Shown: positions 45,219 to 56,568 of the stretch, one piece after another
Numbering within the stretch: position 1 is the stretch's first letter
Layout: every line of letters begins with the position of its first letter
Assembly: GCA_029298735.1 (NCBI GenBank)
Contig: JANSLP010000103.1
Span: 1-64,000, forward strand
Direction of reading: 5' to 3'
DNA length: 64,000 bases
DNA from: Ophiostoma sp. CBS 140.51
Taxonomy: Eukaryota; Ascomycota; Sordariomycetes; Ophiostomatales; Ophiostomataceae
The notes under the pieces: model-generated
Database searches by the model: none
What the model was told of the DNA's origin: nothing
Seen by the model: the letters and a program-made list of their open reading frames with translations, nothing else
Position numbers and translations under genes: made by a program

Positions 45219-48200
45219 CCAGCAACACCAGCAACACCAGCAACACCAGCAACACCAGCAACATCAACATCACCAACAACAACAATTGCAGCAGTTACAA
45301 CAAATGCAGCCACCCCAAGGACCTCTACCTCAACATCCCCAAAGTCACCAGCAACAGCATCGTCAGCAACAACGACAGCAACAGCACCAACCGACCTTGC
45401 GCGAGCAGCAACCCATTTTCCACCAGCAGCAACAGCAGCAACCCCAACAGCAAGCACAGCAAGCACCACAACAGCAACACCAATACCAACAACCACAGCA
45501 TGCACAGCAGTCGTTCTCCAGCAGCCAAGCCTCGGTCCCGTCGTTTGAGATCAACACTCTGCCGTCCAACTTTGGAGACTCTGACCTGAACCTCAACAAG
45601 GCCGCCAAGATCATGGGACCCGACGACTTCCTCTTCCCAGACGACGAGACGGCCGCCGTGCTCTCCAACCAGATCCACATTCAGCATGTCCAGCACAACG
45701 CTCTCCAGGAGTCCGCACCTCCATCTCAGCCAACCGTGCCCTCGAATGCGCCAAATGCACTACCACAGACACCGGCTGTCGGCCTCGATCTGAACGACCC
45801 CGCAACGCTGGAACTCTACGACGACATGCTTCTCTTTTCCCGCGGCAACCACCTCTCGGGCGACAAGCTGACCTTTGGCAGCTGCGACGCCACTAAGGAG
45901 GCCGTGCTGCACCGTCTGGCCCTCAAGTTCAAGCTCAGCTACAGCTACGACCCTGTCCAGCGCAAAGCCATCATCTGGAGGTCGTCACTTTTCGGGCCTG
46001 TGAAGCAGGAACCCACACCGGCAGTAGAACCACAACGGCAGCAACAGCAGCAACAACCGCCGGCAACCGTTCCGTCACAGCTTGCTCCGTCCACCTCCAC
46101 ATCACCGCCACCCCCCACACATACCGTGCCATCAACTTCTCTCAGTCCACAACCGACTTCCAGCGACAACAGCCCACAAAAACGGCACACAATCGCTACA
46201 CCCGTCACCTTTCCTCTCCTACAACAGGACACAAACACGGTCGGTCTGTCGGTCGGTCTCACGCCGCCACCATCCAAGCGACTCAGCAACGACAGTAGTG
46301 CTGCTGCTTCTGTTGTGTCCTCTCTTATCCTCTCTGGCCAAGGCTTCCTCGGCGACGACGACAAACCCCACCAGGACACACCTTCACTCGGCGACCGTCT
46401 TTCGAGCAGCTGGAGCATCTTTCATTCCGGCATCTCGTCACGACGTCCACGCGGCCGGCGAGGCCCCCTCAGTGCAAAGAGCCGAAAGGACATCAAGGAC
46501 CTCGAATGGGCTGGCGGTGCTTGTTGGCGATGCAAAATTTTGCGGAGGAAGTGCGACCCGGGTATTCCGTGCAAGAACTGTCCTGCTCCTGATCTTCGTG
46601 AAGATGCTCCTCCTTGGCCACTGATTGGCTGCCGGCGTGGAAATCTGAGGGAAGCCATGCCACCACAGGTGCTGTGCACCAAGTCGCGTGCTTTGCTTGC
46701 GTCGTGCGCTCACAAAATGCCGGCCATCCTGGCTGCAGAGAACGTCGTCGACAACTTGACAGGCGGTCCACCGCCGGCACAACCCGATGTTGTGTCACAT
46801 TGCTTCCGTGAAGCCGAGATGCAGTGCTTGTCCGATAACAAGCTCGTCCTCGACAATCCGGCCCTCTTTTTGCGCACGCACGACCACTCTGTCGCTGCCC
46901 ACCACTTTTCCCAGTCCATCCGCAACGGGCGGTACAGAGCCAACGAGTCGCTCAACGTTACCTGCCAAGTCCACGAGACATCGTCGACCTACTCTGACTT
47001 GATTTCCAGCATCGCCTGGGAACTGGCTGACAACAGCGATAGTCTCAACGTGCTTGAGATTGAATCAGTCGAGAGCTTCATGATGTTGCTGGAGACGGCG
47101 TGCCTCTACGAGGTCGAGGTGGGAAAGTCGCCCATGGTTTCGTTGTCCCTAGTCTGCCTCCGCAACTGTCTCGACGCTCTACGACTCAACTCGGCCCACC
47201 TCCTCGATGCCCGTCTCCACAGCACATGCCAGAGCGACCGCTGCAGCATCAACTGTTTGCGCGAGCTGGCCAACTGCATCGACACGTACATTGAAGAGCT
47301 CTCGCTGCTCATGTTCCGTAAAGTCAACCTGCGTGACCGCCGCTGGTGGCTCTCGACCTTTTATAGCTTGTGTATCCAGGCTTATGTGCGCCGTGCTTTG
47401 TTAGTGATCGAGCAACAATTGCTGTACCCCGACTCGGACGACGCCGACGTCCTATACAGCAGCCAGTACCTCCACCTCGTCACCGTCCTCTTTATTGCCG
47501 TCTCCTTCCAGTACGACCCGCTCGTGTCCAACAGCGGAGGACTCCAACTCCAGCAATCTCTCCTCACTACGTCAGAAGAAGACGGCTCCGCCTCCGACAT
47601 GTTTGTCCCCGACCGCTACTTTGCCGCCGGCCGCTCCGCCTGTGCCGTCAACATTTGGCTGGACGAGGGCATCAAATCGTCCTACCAGTTCTTGACGCGG
47701 CTGCTCAACATTGGCTCGCTCGATTTCGACATGGGGCAGGTTGAGGGTGGTGCAGTCGACGTGTCCATGGAAGGCTCCGACGCTGTGTTGCCCCTACGGC
47801 GACTCCACGGTATTCGGGGCGAATCGTCGTTCTCGGCCTACTCCAGTCCCAACTCGTCCACGACCAGCTTTGCCAGCTCTCTATCGGCGCCGCGGTCGAC
47901 CACCGGTGTCATCAGTCCGCCGTCGTCGGTCGGGCCCATGTCGTCGGCATCGTCCCCAAGAACATCGCTGTTAATGACGGAGCGACGCAGCAGTATCGGC
48001 TCGCTGCCAAGCCGGCTGTCGGCCGCCTCCTTCCCGTCTTTCAGTCCTGGCACTGTTTCGGCGTCAGTCTCATCGTCTGCTTCTGTAATGACGTCTCTAC
48101 CGCTCCCGTCCAAGCCTGTCAAAGGATCCAAGGCAGGTTCGATTGTTTCTGAAAGTGGGTGCAGTAGTGTCGGCAGTACGGCCACGGCCACCAACGTGGT

Positions 48201-48789
48201 CCCGACTGGGGACAACGACAATCTCAGTCTTGCAAGCACCGCCAGCGACGCCCAGTTGGTCTGCACGTGCTGCCCGAAACGCCCACAGCGTTTCAACACG
48301 ATGGAAGAGTTGAAGGTGCACCAGACAAAGAAACCACACATTTGCGCGTTCTGCGGCCGCCGCTTCAGCCGCATGAATGAGGCCGAGCGGCACATTACAA
48401 CGATTCACCTAAGGCCGTTTTCGTGGTCGTGTCGACGACTGGCGACTCCCTTGCTGGCGTTTCAGCGAGTCAGTGATGGGACCACAGCCTATGATGTGTG
48501 TGGGTTTTGCGGGCGGCAGTTCGAGAGACCAACACCGCCTTCGTTCAATGACGGCGCCGATGGCGCCGTCACGAATGCGCACACGGCGATGTTGACCTCC
48601 CACATTGAAGTCGACCACAAACTGCACGACTGCAAGGCCAGTGCCAAGAAGTTTTACCGCGAAGACATGTTTGGCCAGCATTTGAAGTTATCGCACGCCG
48701 CCGAGCCGGGCGTGTGGCTCAAGTTTCTGGAGAATGCCTGCAAGGCCGAAGAGAAGGAGGCCGGGCAGGCGGTGGCTGTAGGCGTATGA
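44833..48789 (+). CDS. poly-Gln zinc-finger transcription factor (Zn-cluster-like plus C2H2)
   Basis: 1318 aa, intronless. Residues about 95-225 are Gln/His-rich with a pure Gln run. A Zn(II)2Cys6-like motif lies mid-protein: CWRCKILRRKCDPGIPCKNC gives C564, C567, C574, C580 and C583. The sixth cysteine is probably in PLIGCRRGN after a longer loop, so the spacing is atypical. The basic KILRRK between cysteines fits DNA contact. The C-terminal region has Cys/His fingers: CTCCPKRPQRFNTMEELKVH (from about 1143), a clean C2H2 finger CAFCGRRFSRMNEAERHITTIH (about 1170), and a degenerate pair around CGFCGRQFERP. Between them is a helical region like the middle homology region of fungal regulators. 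A nuclear DNA-binding regulator is well supported; targets are unknown. Convergent with the phosphatase-like gene. Confidence 0.8.
45187..45258 (+). repeat. CAG run and CAACACCAG minisatellite in coding sequence
   Basis: Nine CAG codons (45187-45213) are followed by five exact copies of the 9-mer CAACACCAG (45214-45258), encoding Gln and then Gln-His-Gln units. Such arrays are prone to length change between strains. Confidence 0.9.
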
Positions 48790-49375
48790 AGTACGAAGTG
48801 CTTCATTTCATTCGCACTCTTGATTTCTTTCTCTCATTTTTTTTTTACATTTGTTTCCATTTACTTCCATTTACTCCATTTACTGATAGCTAAAATACCC
48901 CACAAATCGATTTTTGAATGACGGAATGAATACAAAAGGATTGATACGATAATTACTGTCTGAAATGGATGTGATAAAAGATTAACGTAGTATAATATGG
49001 AAGAGTATTTGTATTGTCTAGATAATGTCAGAACAAATAACCCAGTCTGTGACACTTTGAGCAAACAAGAGACAACTCTCAGGGGAGCCCAACCTGCTGT
49101 ATCGAGACATAACAAAATTAAACAAGATAACCAAACCAAGATAACACCAGTCCCGTAGTACTCCGTAAAATGAAACAATACAGTGAATGTCTAAACCACA
49201 GCATGCGGTATGTAACCCCCCAAAAACAGATAACGAAAAGAAAAGAAAAAACACCAGGGTATAAAAACCAATAATGAAAGAAGGGTATCAAAAGAGAGCG
49301 AAGAAAAAATAAAATAAAAGGTTGGTTGAGCGGAAGAAGTAAGCAAGATGTTTGTCAACGTAGTCTCGTTGCCGA
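48790..49375. other. 3'-3' intergenic
   Basis: This AT-rich shared downstream region of two convergent genes contains one TACTCCGTA word (49159-49167). Nothing else is seen. Confidence 0.5.
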
Positions 49376-51256
49376 CTAAACATGCTCACGCGGGTCCATG
49401 GGGTTGCGTCCAATATCGGCCATAATGTCTTCGTCGTCCTCTTCAGGGTCGCGGTTGACTATCGTCGAACGGACGCGCTCCGTGCGGGGAGAGGGTTCGC
49501 CGGCGGACGTTGCTGCAGCAGCACCGGCGTTGCTACCATTACGGAGTTCCCAACTTCCCATACGCTCATGACCGACACCATCACCCGAAACAGCCACGTC
49601 CGCATCGGCCGACTTGCGCTCCCCATTGCTGCCCCGGAAACCGCCACTGAAATCGCCATTGTTCCCGAAACTGAAGCGCTTTGCAAAGATGCCAGCCTTG
49701 TTGGCGCCGTTGTTGTTGCTGCCAGCATTACTGGCCCGACGGCCGCCAAAAAAGAAGCGCAGACCGCCAAAGAGCATGGCCAGAAGAACGGCCAGGCCAA
49801 CCACGGCCAGCGTGACGACAGCGCCAATGACGCCAGCAACGGCGGGTGCCATGCCGCTCTTCTTGGTGGTGTTGTTGTTGCTGTTGTTGCTGTTGGAGCT
49901 GCCGCCATACCCAGCCGCCTCCATCATACCCGGACAAAAGACGCTCACAGCATCGCAGGTATCGCACCACGTGGCCACCGAGTCGATGCCAATGGACTGC
50001 ATGGAGCTGACAAACGAGTTGTAGGGCATGCCGGTCGAATTGCCGCTGCCAAACAAGTTGTACTCGGTGAAATCGCTGTCAGCATTCGTGTCCGGCTTGT
50101 ACAGGAAACGTACGTAGAGGTCATTGGGTGCGGGGTACACCGTGTCGTTGCCGACGGCCAAGTCGGAGGCCGATTTCGAGTACAGCTCAAAGACCATGTT
50201 GCCGCCGCCGCCGGGCAAATCCGAAAACGTCTCCCGGACGTCGTGCGAACCCTGCAAAAGACCGGCCAGGGCTGCAAACGCTACCATGGGCTCAAACGAG
50301 CCAAACATGAGGCTGAGCTTGTTGTTGGCGCCGCTGTTCTGGACGTTGTTCTTCATAAAGTTGACAACCTGCTGGGCCATCATGCGGCCCGCGACGGCGC
50401 TAATCATGTCGCCCTTGGTCTTTCCGGACACCGTGAGGTCGCCATTGAGGCCCACTTGCTGGGCCCCCGCAAGACTGCGCAGCTCGTCGAGGTCGCTGGG
50501 ATCCAGAGCGCTGGCAACCTGAGAGTCGTGGTTGTACATGTAGTTGGCGTAGTCGTACAGGTGGTAGGCGTTGTAAAAGTTAATGTCCTGGTTGGCAAAG
50601 ACGCCCTTCCACACCGTGTCGTTCAGGCTGCCATAAAAGCCAGTCGTGCTGCTATCTGCTTCTGACGCTGTGGGGCTGTGGGTGTAGTTCATAGCCACCT
50701 GCTGGTACACCGAGCAGCCCAAGTTGCCTTCAATCCACGCCGACGCCGGGTCTTGCAGCGACGTCGTCGTGACCAGCGGGTACTGGTAGCCGTCGAGTGG
50801 GAAGTTGATGACGGCGCCGTTGGCCGTCACCGCCGCGTCGCGCCCGCCATTGTTGTACGCAAACTCGCTCGTCTGCGGGGGGTACAGCCCCTGCATAAAC
50901 GCTAAGGCACCAGCGGCAACGTAGCTGTCGTCGGTGCTAATGGCCGTGACCTGGGTGGTGTCGAGCGCGTTGGCCTCGATTCCGTAGACGGGGAAGTCGG
51001 CAGGGATGCTGGCGTTGCCCGTGCCAAGGAGCACGTAGCGTTCCCGAAAAGCCGTGCCCTGGTTGTACATTTGCTGTGCGCCGAGCGGCGTCAGCTCGGG
51101 ACTCGTGGGGCCAACCAGTGGCGTGCGCTCGCCGTACATGACGAAAGCGACGGCCGACCAGACGGTGATGTCTTCAGCGGCGACAGCGGGCACGGCAGCC
51201 GTTCCAGCGAGCAGGCCGAGCACAAGGCTCTTGAAAAGAGGAGAATTGGCAGCCAT
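49376..51256 (-). CDS. histidine-acid-phosphatase-like membrane protein, catalytic residues missing
   Basis: 626 aa, intronless. Residues 1-27 are a signal peptide (SLVLGLLAGTAAVPAVAA). The ectodomain has the histidine acid phosphatase layout: strand plus signature at the N-terminus, then LTPLGAQQMYNQGTAFRERYV, EANALDTTQVTA, and a late GSFEPMVAFAALAGLL block. The signature RHGxRxP appears as MYGERTP, so Arg is M40 and the nucleophilic His is Y41; G42, R44 and P46 are kept. The distal HD proton-donor motif appears as GSF in the FGSFEPM block. Both catalytic elements are therefore absent. A membrane segment (about 472-497, VIGAVVTLAVVGLAVLLAML) and a basic, Ser/Gly/Asn-rich cytoplasmic tail follow. 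I conclude a secreted-side, membrane-anchored pseudophosphatase; a binding or sensing role is inference. Confidence 0.8.
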   Translation of the reverse strand: MAANSPLFKSLVLGLLAGTAAVPAVAAEDITVWSAVAFVMYGERTPLVGPTSPELTPLGAQQMYNQGTAFRERYVLLGTGNASIPADFPVYGIEANALDTTQVTAISTDDSYVAAGALAFMQGLYPPQTSEFAYNNGGRDAAVTANGAVINFPLDGYQYPLVTTTSLQDPASAWIEGNLGCSVYQQVAMNYTHSPTASEADSSTTGFYGSLNDTVWKGVFANQDINFYNAYHLYDYANYMYNHDSQVASALDPSDLDELRSLAGAQQVGLNGDLTVSGKTKGDMISAVAGRMMAQQVVNFMKNNVQNSGANNKLSLMFGSFEPMVAFAALAGLLQGSHDVRETFSDLPGGGGNMVFELYSKSASDLAVGNDTVYPAPNDLYVRFLYKPDTNADSDFTEYNLFGSGNSTGMPYNSFVSSMQSIGIDSVATWCDTCDAVSVFCPGMMEAAGYGGSSNSNNSNNNTTKKSGMAPAVAGVIGAVVTLAVVGLAVLLAMLFGGLRFFFGGRRASNAGSNNNGANKAGIFAKRFSFGNNGDFSGGFRGSNGERKSADADVAVSGDGVGHERMGSWELRNGSNAGAAAATSAGEPSPRTERVRSTIVNRDPEEDDEDIMADIGRNPMDPREHV

Positions 51257-53284
51257 GATTACGATGCAGAGTCAATGGGGATGCGAGATGTTGATGGAGA
51301 TCATGGAGGGGGAAGAAGAGAAGAGGAGAAAGAAAGAGAAGGGAGGGGGGAGAAAGAAGGATAAAATGCGGCTAGATGAGAGAGAGAGAGCAAAGACGGG
51401 CACGAGACATCGGAGACGACGGAGGAGGGGAGTGCCTAGAGCTAGCCACAGCTAGCCATAGCTCTTCTCAGCTTGTGATCGCCAACTGACTGTAGCGATG
51501 GCTCGATAGAATATCATTGTACTCTGCAGTGAAAAGACGAAAGAAGATCGACTTGTCGACTTGTCTCTTTTGTCTCTTTTGGAGCATCTTGGCTGCTTGT
51601 CGACAAGGCTAAGCGAGCGATACCCAGTGTACTCAAGTACATGTAGGCCAAGAGAAGGAATGGAGAGGAGCTTTGGAGAAAATGGATGATGCTGCAATGT
51701 TGGCGCCTTTGTTTGTCTTTGGGTGTGGGATGAGTAAAGAGGAGAAAGGAGACGGGAGGAGGTGAGAAGGAGAGAAAGAGAGGAATCGCGTGTAAGTGGG
51801 AGGGTATTACACAGTACAACTCTAAGGAACTCTAAAGAGAAAGCGGCAGGAAAGCGCAGAAATAAGTGGGGCGCCGCACGGGAACAAGCAAGAACGATGG
51901 GTGGGCACTACCCGCCGTCCTAGCTGAACTTTCTTTTGTCGTTTGTTCTTTCTTTCCTTTGCGTTTTGTCCGTCGTATTGTCTTTATCTTTGTAACTTCC
52001 TCACTGTGCGCGGCTTGGGCCTTCCCTCGGTGTCCAGTGTGAGGGTTGCACTTTCCTCCGCATTTTCTTTTGGCAGGTGTTGTGTCTACGGTCTGTCCTA
52101 TTTTGTCGCATTTCTCGTCCGCGCTTACCGCCGTGTAAGTGGTACAAAGTACAAATATGGCAAGAACTCATGGAGGGGCGGTAGTGAGGGACATGTGATG
52201 GACAGTACTGTGTTTAGAAGCTGTTGTCTGAGATAAGAGCAGAAGAGGAAGGAGGGGCTGGCGGAGATGATTGCGAAATCAAATCGCAATAGAAGAAAGA
52301 GCAGGGGTGCTTCCTTCCTAGAGAGTGAGAAGCAACAGAACGAGGAAAGAGCGACGGACGACGACGAATGGCAAGTCGAAAAAGGAAGAGCAATTGGAGA
52401 GGATAAGACCAGAGGATAATGACAAAACAAGGAAAGAGCAACGAACACTCCACGACGAGCGACATTTCCTCACCGCCAATGTCAATCTGAACATGCATAC
52501 TTCCACAAGCTCGACCGTCCAGTGTGTGTATATGTATTATCGCATGCTGCGGGGCCTTCGTGGCGCACTGCCTTTAACCCTTTTGCCAAGAAGGGTGAGG
52601 TGAGCTGTGTGATCACTGATAACGATCGGATAGCGCAATGACGTGAGGAGGGGAGGTGCGTTAAGGTGCAAACGAGACAGACAAGAAAACTGGTGCGTCC
52701 CATCCATCACGTCTTTCGGAAGCAACGTCCGACTCGGGTGGCTGGGCTGCATTTGGCAGGAGGCAACACAAATCTGTTCAAGTCTGTTCAAGTCGAGCAT
52801 AAATGGATGCGAATTCATTGAATCGTCCTGCAGTCCCTTTCCGGTGGCTGGGTTTGTGAGGAAAGCAAAAAAAGACACTATTTGATAGAGGCGTTCCTTC
52901 TTGCATGCAACCTATGCAACCAACCATGCATGCCCTCGGCCTCATTGAGTATAGCCGAAAACGTGTCAAAACGTGCCAAAACGTGCGGCCATGTGGCCTC
53001 CCTCCTCAAATCATTTTTGAGGCTCTCTCTTTTTTTGAAGTTCCTTGCTGTATATCCAGAGCAATGATTTTTTTTCTCTCCTGGCCCGTCCACATATCCA
53101 AGAAAGATAGAAAAAAATAGCAAACAAAAGCAAATATGATCCAAAAAGAAAATATAGGAAATATATCCAAAAAAGAAGTGTCGAAATATTGAAAAGTAAA
53201 ATGGGGAGATCAAAAAAGAGAATAAGGGAAGAAGAGAAGAAGATGATAAAAGGGTGAAGAAAAAGAAGAGTCTCAAGTAACAGC
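51257..53284. other. intergenic, no gene seen
   Basis: This is the promoter side of the phosphatase-like gene (GA-rich on this strand from 51300) and the downstream flank of THR4. No credible ORF, RNA gene or repeat family was recognised. Confidence 0.45.
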
Positions 53285-55018
53285 CTACTGCGCGGACAGC
53301 TCCTCGTCGACCTGCTTCTGGACCAGAGCGCCGACGGCCTTCCAGTCATTGGCAACCTCCGACACGCGGCGCTCCTTCTCCTCGAGACCGATAAACTCGG
53401 TCGGGCGGACCTGCTTCTCAAAGTCAAAGTCGCCCTCGTCCTTGAGCGCCATGACAACGGCACCGGCAAACTTGGCCGGGTGCGCCGTCGACAGGGCAAC
53501 GTGGGGCACGTTGGGGCTCGTGCGGCCAATGGAGCGCTCGGCGGCCGTGAAGCCGACGGCCGTGTGGGGGTCCAGAATGTACTGCGTGGCGTTGTTGCCG
53601 TACGTGTTCTTGATGGTGTCGATTGTCTGCGCATCGCTGACGCGCTCGCTCTCAAACGTGCGCCGGGCGGTCTCGAGGACATCCTTGTAGACGGGACCGA
53701 AGCCGCCCTTGGTCTTGAGGTCTTTAAGCCACGTGGCGACCTCCTGGCCGGCCTGCTTCTTGTTCCAGGCGTCGTCCATGCCGGCGACCGCGGCAAACTC
53801 GTACGCCAGGTACCACAGCAGCCGCTCAAAGTTGCTCGACACCAGAATGTCCATGGCCGGACTCAGCGTCTCCTTGACACCGTCCTCGTGCGCCTTGGCG
53901 CCGTCGACAGCCAGGCCGCCCGCACCGTTGGCATTGGCCTCTTGGGCCTGCTGCTCGCGGTGCGACAGCGCGTGCTTCTCGTAGCGGCCCGTCTTCCAGA
54001 AGCGGTCCAGGATATCGTTCTCGTTGGTGGCAATCACGAGCTTGTCGACGGGCAAGCCCATGCGATGGGCAAAGTAGCCGGCGAGGACATCACCGAAATT
54101 GCCCGTGGGCACAACAAACCGCACCTTGTCGCCGACCTTGAAACCCTCGGCCTGCTGTGTGAGCTTAAAGTACGAGTAGAAATAGTAGGTAATCTGGGCG
54201 AGGATGCGGGCAAAGTTAATGGAGTTGACGGCGCCGAGACTGAGGGCCTGGTTGGTGGCCGGGTCGGCAAACAGGGCTTTGACAATGTCCTGGCAGTCGT
54301 CAAACGTGCCCGTCACCGCGAGGTTGTGCACGTTCTTGTCGAGCACAGTCGTCATCTGGGCCTCCTGGATGGGGCTGACACGGCCCTTGGGGTGCAGGAT
54401 AAAGACCGAAACGTCCTTCTTGCCTCGTAAGCCGTAAATGGCAGCACTGCCCGTGTCGCCCGACGTGGCGCCGACCACTGTCAAGTGGTGGCGGTCACGG
54501 CCGGTCTTGCCCTCGTTTTTCCGGACCAAGAAGTACTCAAACAGGTTGCCGAGAAACTGCAGCGCAACGTCCTTGAACGCAAACGTGGGGCCGTGGAACA
54601 GCTCGAGCAGGTACAGGTTGTCCTTCATGTGGACGAGGGGCGTGACGTCGTCGGTGCGGAATGTGGCGTAACTGCGGTCGATGATGCCGCGCAGATCGGC
54701 TGGTGGGATCTCGGACGGCGAGACATAGAGGGACATGATGCGGAAGGCCAGCTCCTGGAACGAAAGGCCGGCCCAGGACTGCCAGTCAGCGGCCTTGGGG
54801 ATCTCCTGGGGGATGAACAGGCCACCGTCGGAGCCGAGGCCCTGGAGGACGACCTCCTCGAAAGAGAGCTGTGTGTGTTAGTCAAGGGCGGCAGAAAGCA
54901 CTGAAAATAAAATAGGACGAGAGAAAAAACATACATCTTCATCCTCACCGCGGGTCGACAGATACCGCTGCGACGCCGTGTGCGTCTTCTCGGCAACGCC
55001 GTTGGACTGGCCGGACAT
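53285..55018 (-). CDS. THR4: threonine synthase
   Basis: Two exons: 55018-54935 (28 codons) and 54868-53285. The 66-bp intron has a CTAAC branch site. The product is 555 aa, with an N-terminal SQRYLSTRGE then LSFEEVVLQGLGSDGGLFIP, the classical threonine-synthase N-terminal block. The PLP-binding lysine is K127 in GPTFAFKDVALQF. Further matches are GATSGDTGSAAIYG, a phosphate/PLP-contact loop, VPTGNFGDVLAGYFA, and DPHTAVGFTAAE near the C-terminus. The enzyme makes threonine from O-phosphohomoserine in the cytosol, the last step of threonine biosynthesis. The long Ala/Gly-rich insertion around HREQQAQEANANGAGG is a loop. Start chosen because the short first exon supplies the conserved N-terminus. 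Divergent from LHS1. Confidence 0.96.
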
Positions 55019-56233
55019 GGCTGTTGTGGTCTGCGGGGTTGGAGAGAGAGGGAGGGGGTATATGGAGGAGAGTCGGAGTCGGAGTCGAGAGAGGGAGGGG
55101 AGAGGCGAAAGCAACAACGACGATGTCGATGTCGATGTTGCGAGAAGTTGCAGTCGGCGCAAAAGAGCGGAAGGTGCGTGTGTTGGCAAAAGTGAAAGAG
55201 GGAAAGAACGAAGTCAAGATTCGAGAGGAAGGAAGGAGCCCGGGGCAAAACAAAAGTTTTCCGTTCGGCTGGTGGTGGTGCACACTAGACACTATTAGAG
55301 CCTTTTTTCTGGTAGTCGATGGTGTTGGCGTGTTATTTGGCAGGTGTTTTTGGTATTTTGGTGTCTTTCTGTTTTTTGGGGGCGCCGGCTTTCGGCGCTA
55401 GGGAGGCAAGAACTGTGACTCAATCTGGCAACTACAGGTACAATATTGAATTGAGATGCACTATTGTTCCTATGGGGAATGGACGATGGAGTCGAAAAGT
55501 CAAAAAGTCAAATGGAGGGGCAACTGCATGCAATGCGCTTTCCGCGCTGGCGGGTTGGCTCGCTCGCTCCTGCCGTTGAAAGCCCAGGGTGGGCTCTACT
55601 CCTGAGAGTGTGAAGAAGGAGCAACCAAGGACATAACTCTATGACACTGCTGGCTTCCGCAGCCTATGTCTACTTGTAGGCACTTGCACTCCAGCTGACG
55701 CCATAGTGCGCTGCCATCCGTACTTCGTACTGTATTTTGTTTCTCTGCATCTTGTCTTGTGCAACATGCCGGTCGTACACATCTCATCGCTCGGCGACGA
55801 TGAACGGCGTAAAGCAGCAGGTGCAGACATCGGCGACATGACAGCTGCATTCTTATTTTATTTCTGTTCATTTCTGTTCGTTTTATTGGTCCTGTTTCTG
55901 AGTGCTAGCCAAGCGGTTCGTTGGGCTTTACCGAGAATCGGAAGTGGCTGCCAGCTGACGCCAGCTGCCAGACTCAGGACTAGCTACCATAATATATGGG
56001 TCTGGCCCCTTATCGCTTTATCGGACCCCAGCTCCAGGGACGGCCCTCCAAGACTCCAAGCTGTCCTTTTGCTCCCTGGCTTTTGCTGTCCTTTTGTCTT
56101 TTGTCCGACGTCAGACCGCAGCCTCTCGCCTCGATCGCGGCGCAACCCACAACCACTTCTTCCACCACGACTTGTTGGCGGAAATCAATCTCTCGGAAAC
56201 ACAGTGTCGCTTCTGGAATAAGGCCAGATCACA

Positions 56234-56239
56234 CACGTG
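56234..56239. promoter_or_regulatory. CACGTG palindrome upstream of LHS1
   Basis: An E-box with the ACGTG core used by bZIP factors of the Hac1/XBP1 type lies about 330 bp before the LHS1 ATG. LHS1 is an unfolded-protein-response target in yeast, so the site is a reasonable but unproven candidate; a basic helix-loop-helix site is the alternative. Confidence 0.3.
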
Positions 56240-56471
56240 GGATTTTTCTCAATCTTTTGGGGGGGTTTCTTTTTCTTGTTCCCCTTTCCTTTTTCCTTTG
56301 ATCCATTCTTTCTTTTTGTTTCTTTTTCTTTTTCTATTCCTCGAAACCGTCGTCGACTCTGAACCCTAATTTCGACGAGGGCCGACCAACCTCTTTATTT
56401 GGCCACGTTGACTACGCTGGTCCACCTTTACGTCGTACTGGACTTTGTGCTTCCGACGCACTCTCCAGTTT

Positions 56472-56510
56472 TTCTCGACTTCTCGACTTCTCGACTTTTC
56501 GATTTCTCGA
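56472..56510 (+). repeat. TTCTCGACT-type tandem repeat in LHS1 leader
   Basis: About four imperfect copies of a 9-mer (TTCTCGACT, TTCTCGACT, TTTTCGATT and similar) lie 60-100 nt before the LHS1 ATG. Confidence 0.7.
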
Positions 56511-56568
56511 CAACTTCCTCCGATCTTCACGTCGCCTTCTCTTTTTTTCTTCCTCGACCACAACCACA

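Larger units (their letters stand above)
55019..56568. other. divergent promoter region, THR4 / LHS1
   Basis: This 1.55-kb region should contain both promoters. Purine-rich sequence lies next to THR4 and pyrimidine-rich leader next to LHS1. A CACGTG palindrome is at 56234-56239. No gene is visible inside. Confidence 0.5.

Noticed and set aside
44828..45505. 225-residue antisense ORF over the poly-Gln region
   Set aside because: Ala/Val repetition is the complement of CAG/CAA repeats.
49382..50665. 427-residue antisense ORF over the phosphatase-like gene
   Set aside because: Shadow ORF; the opposite strand has signal peptide, TM and family blocks.
53480..54430. 316-residue antisense ORF over THR4
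   Set aside because: Shadow of the strongly conserved threonine synthase frame.
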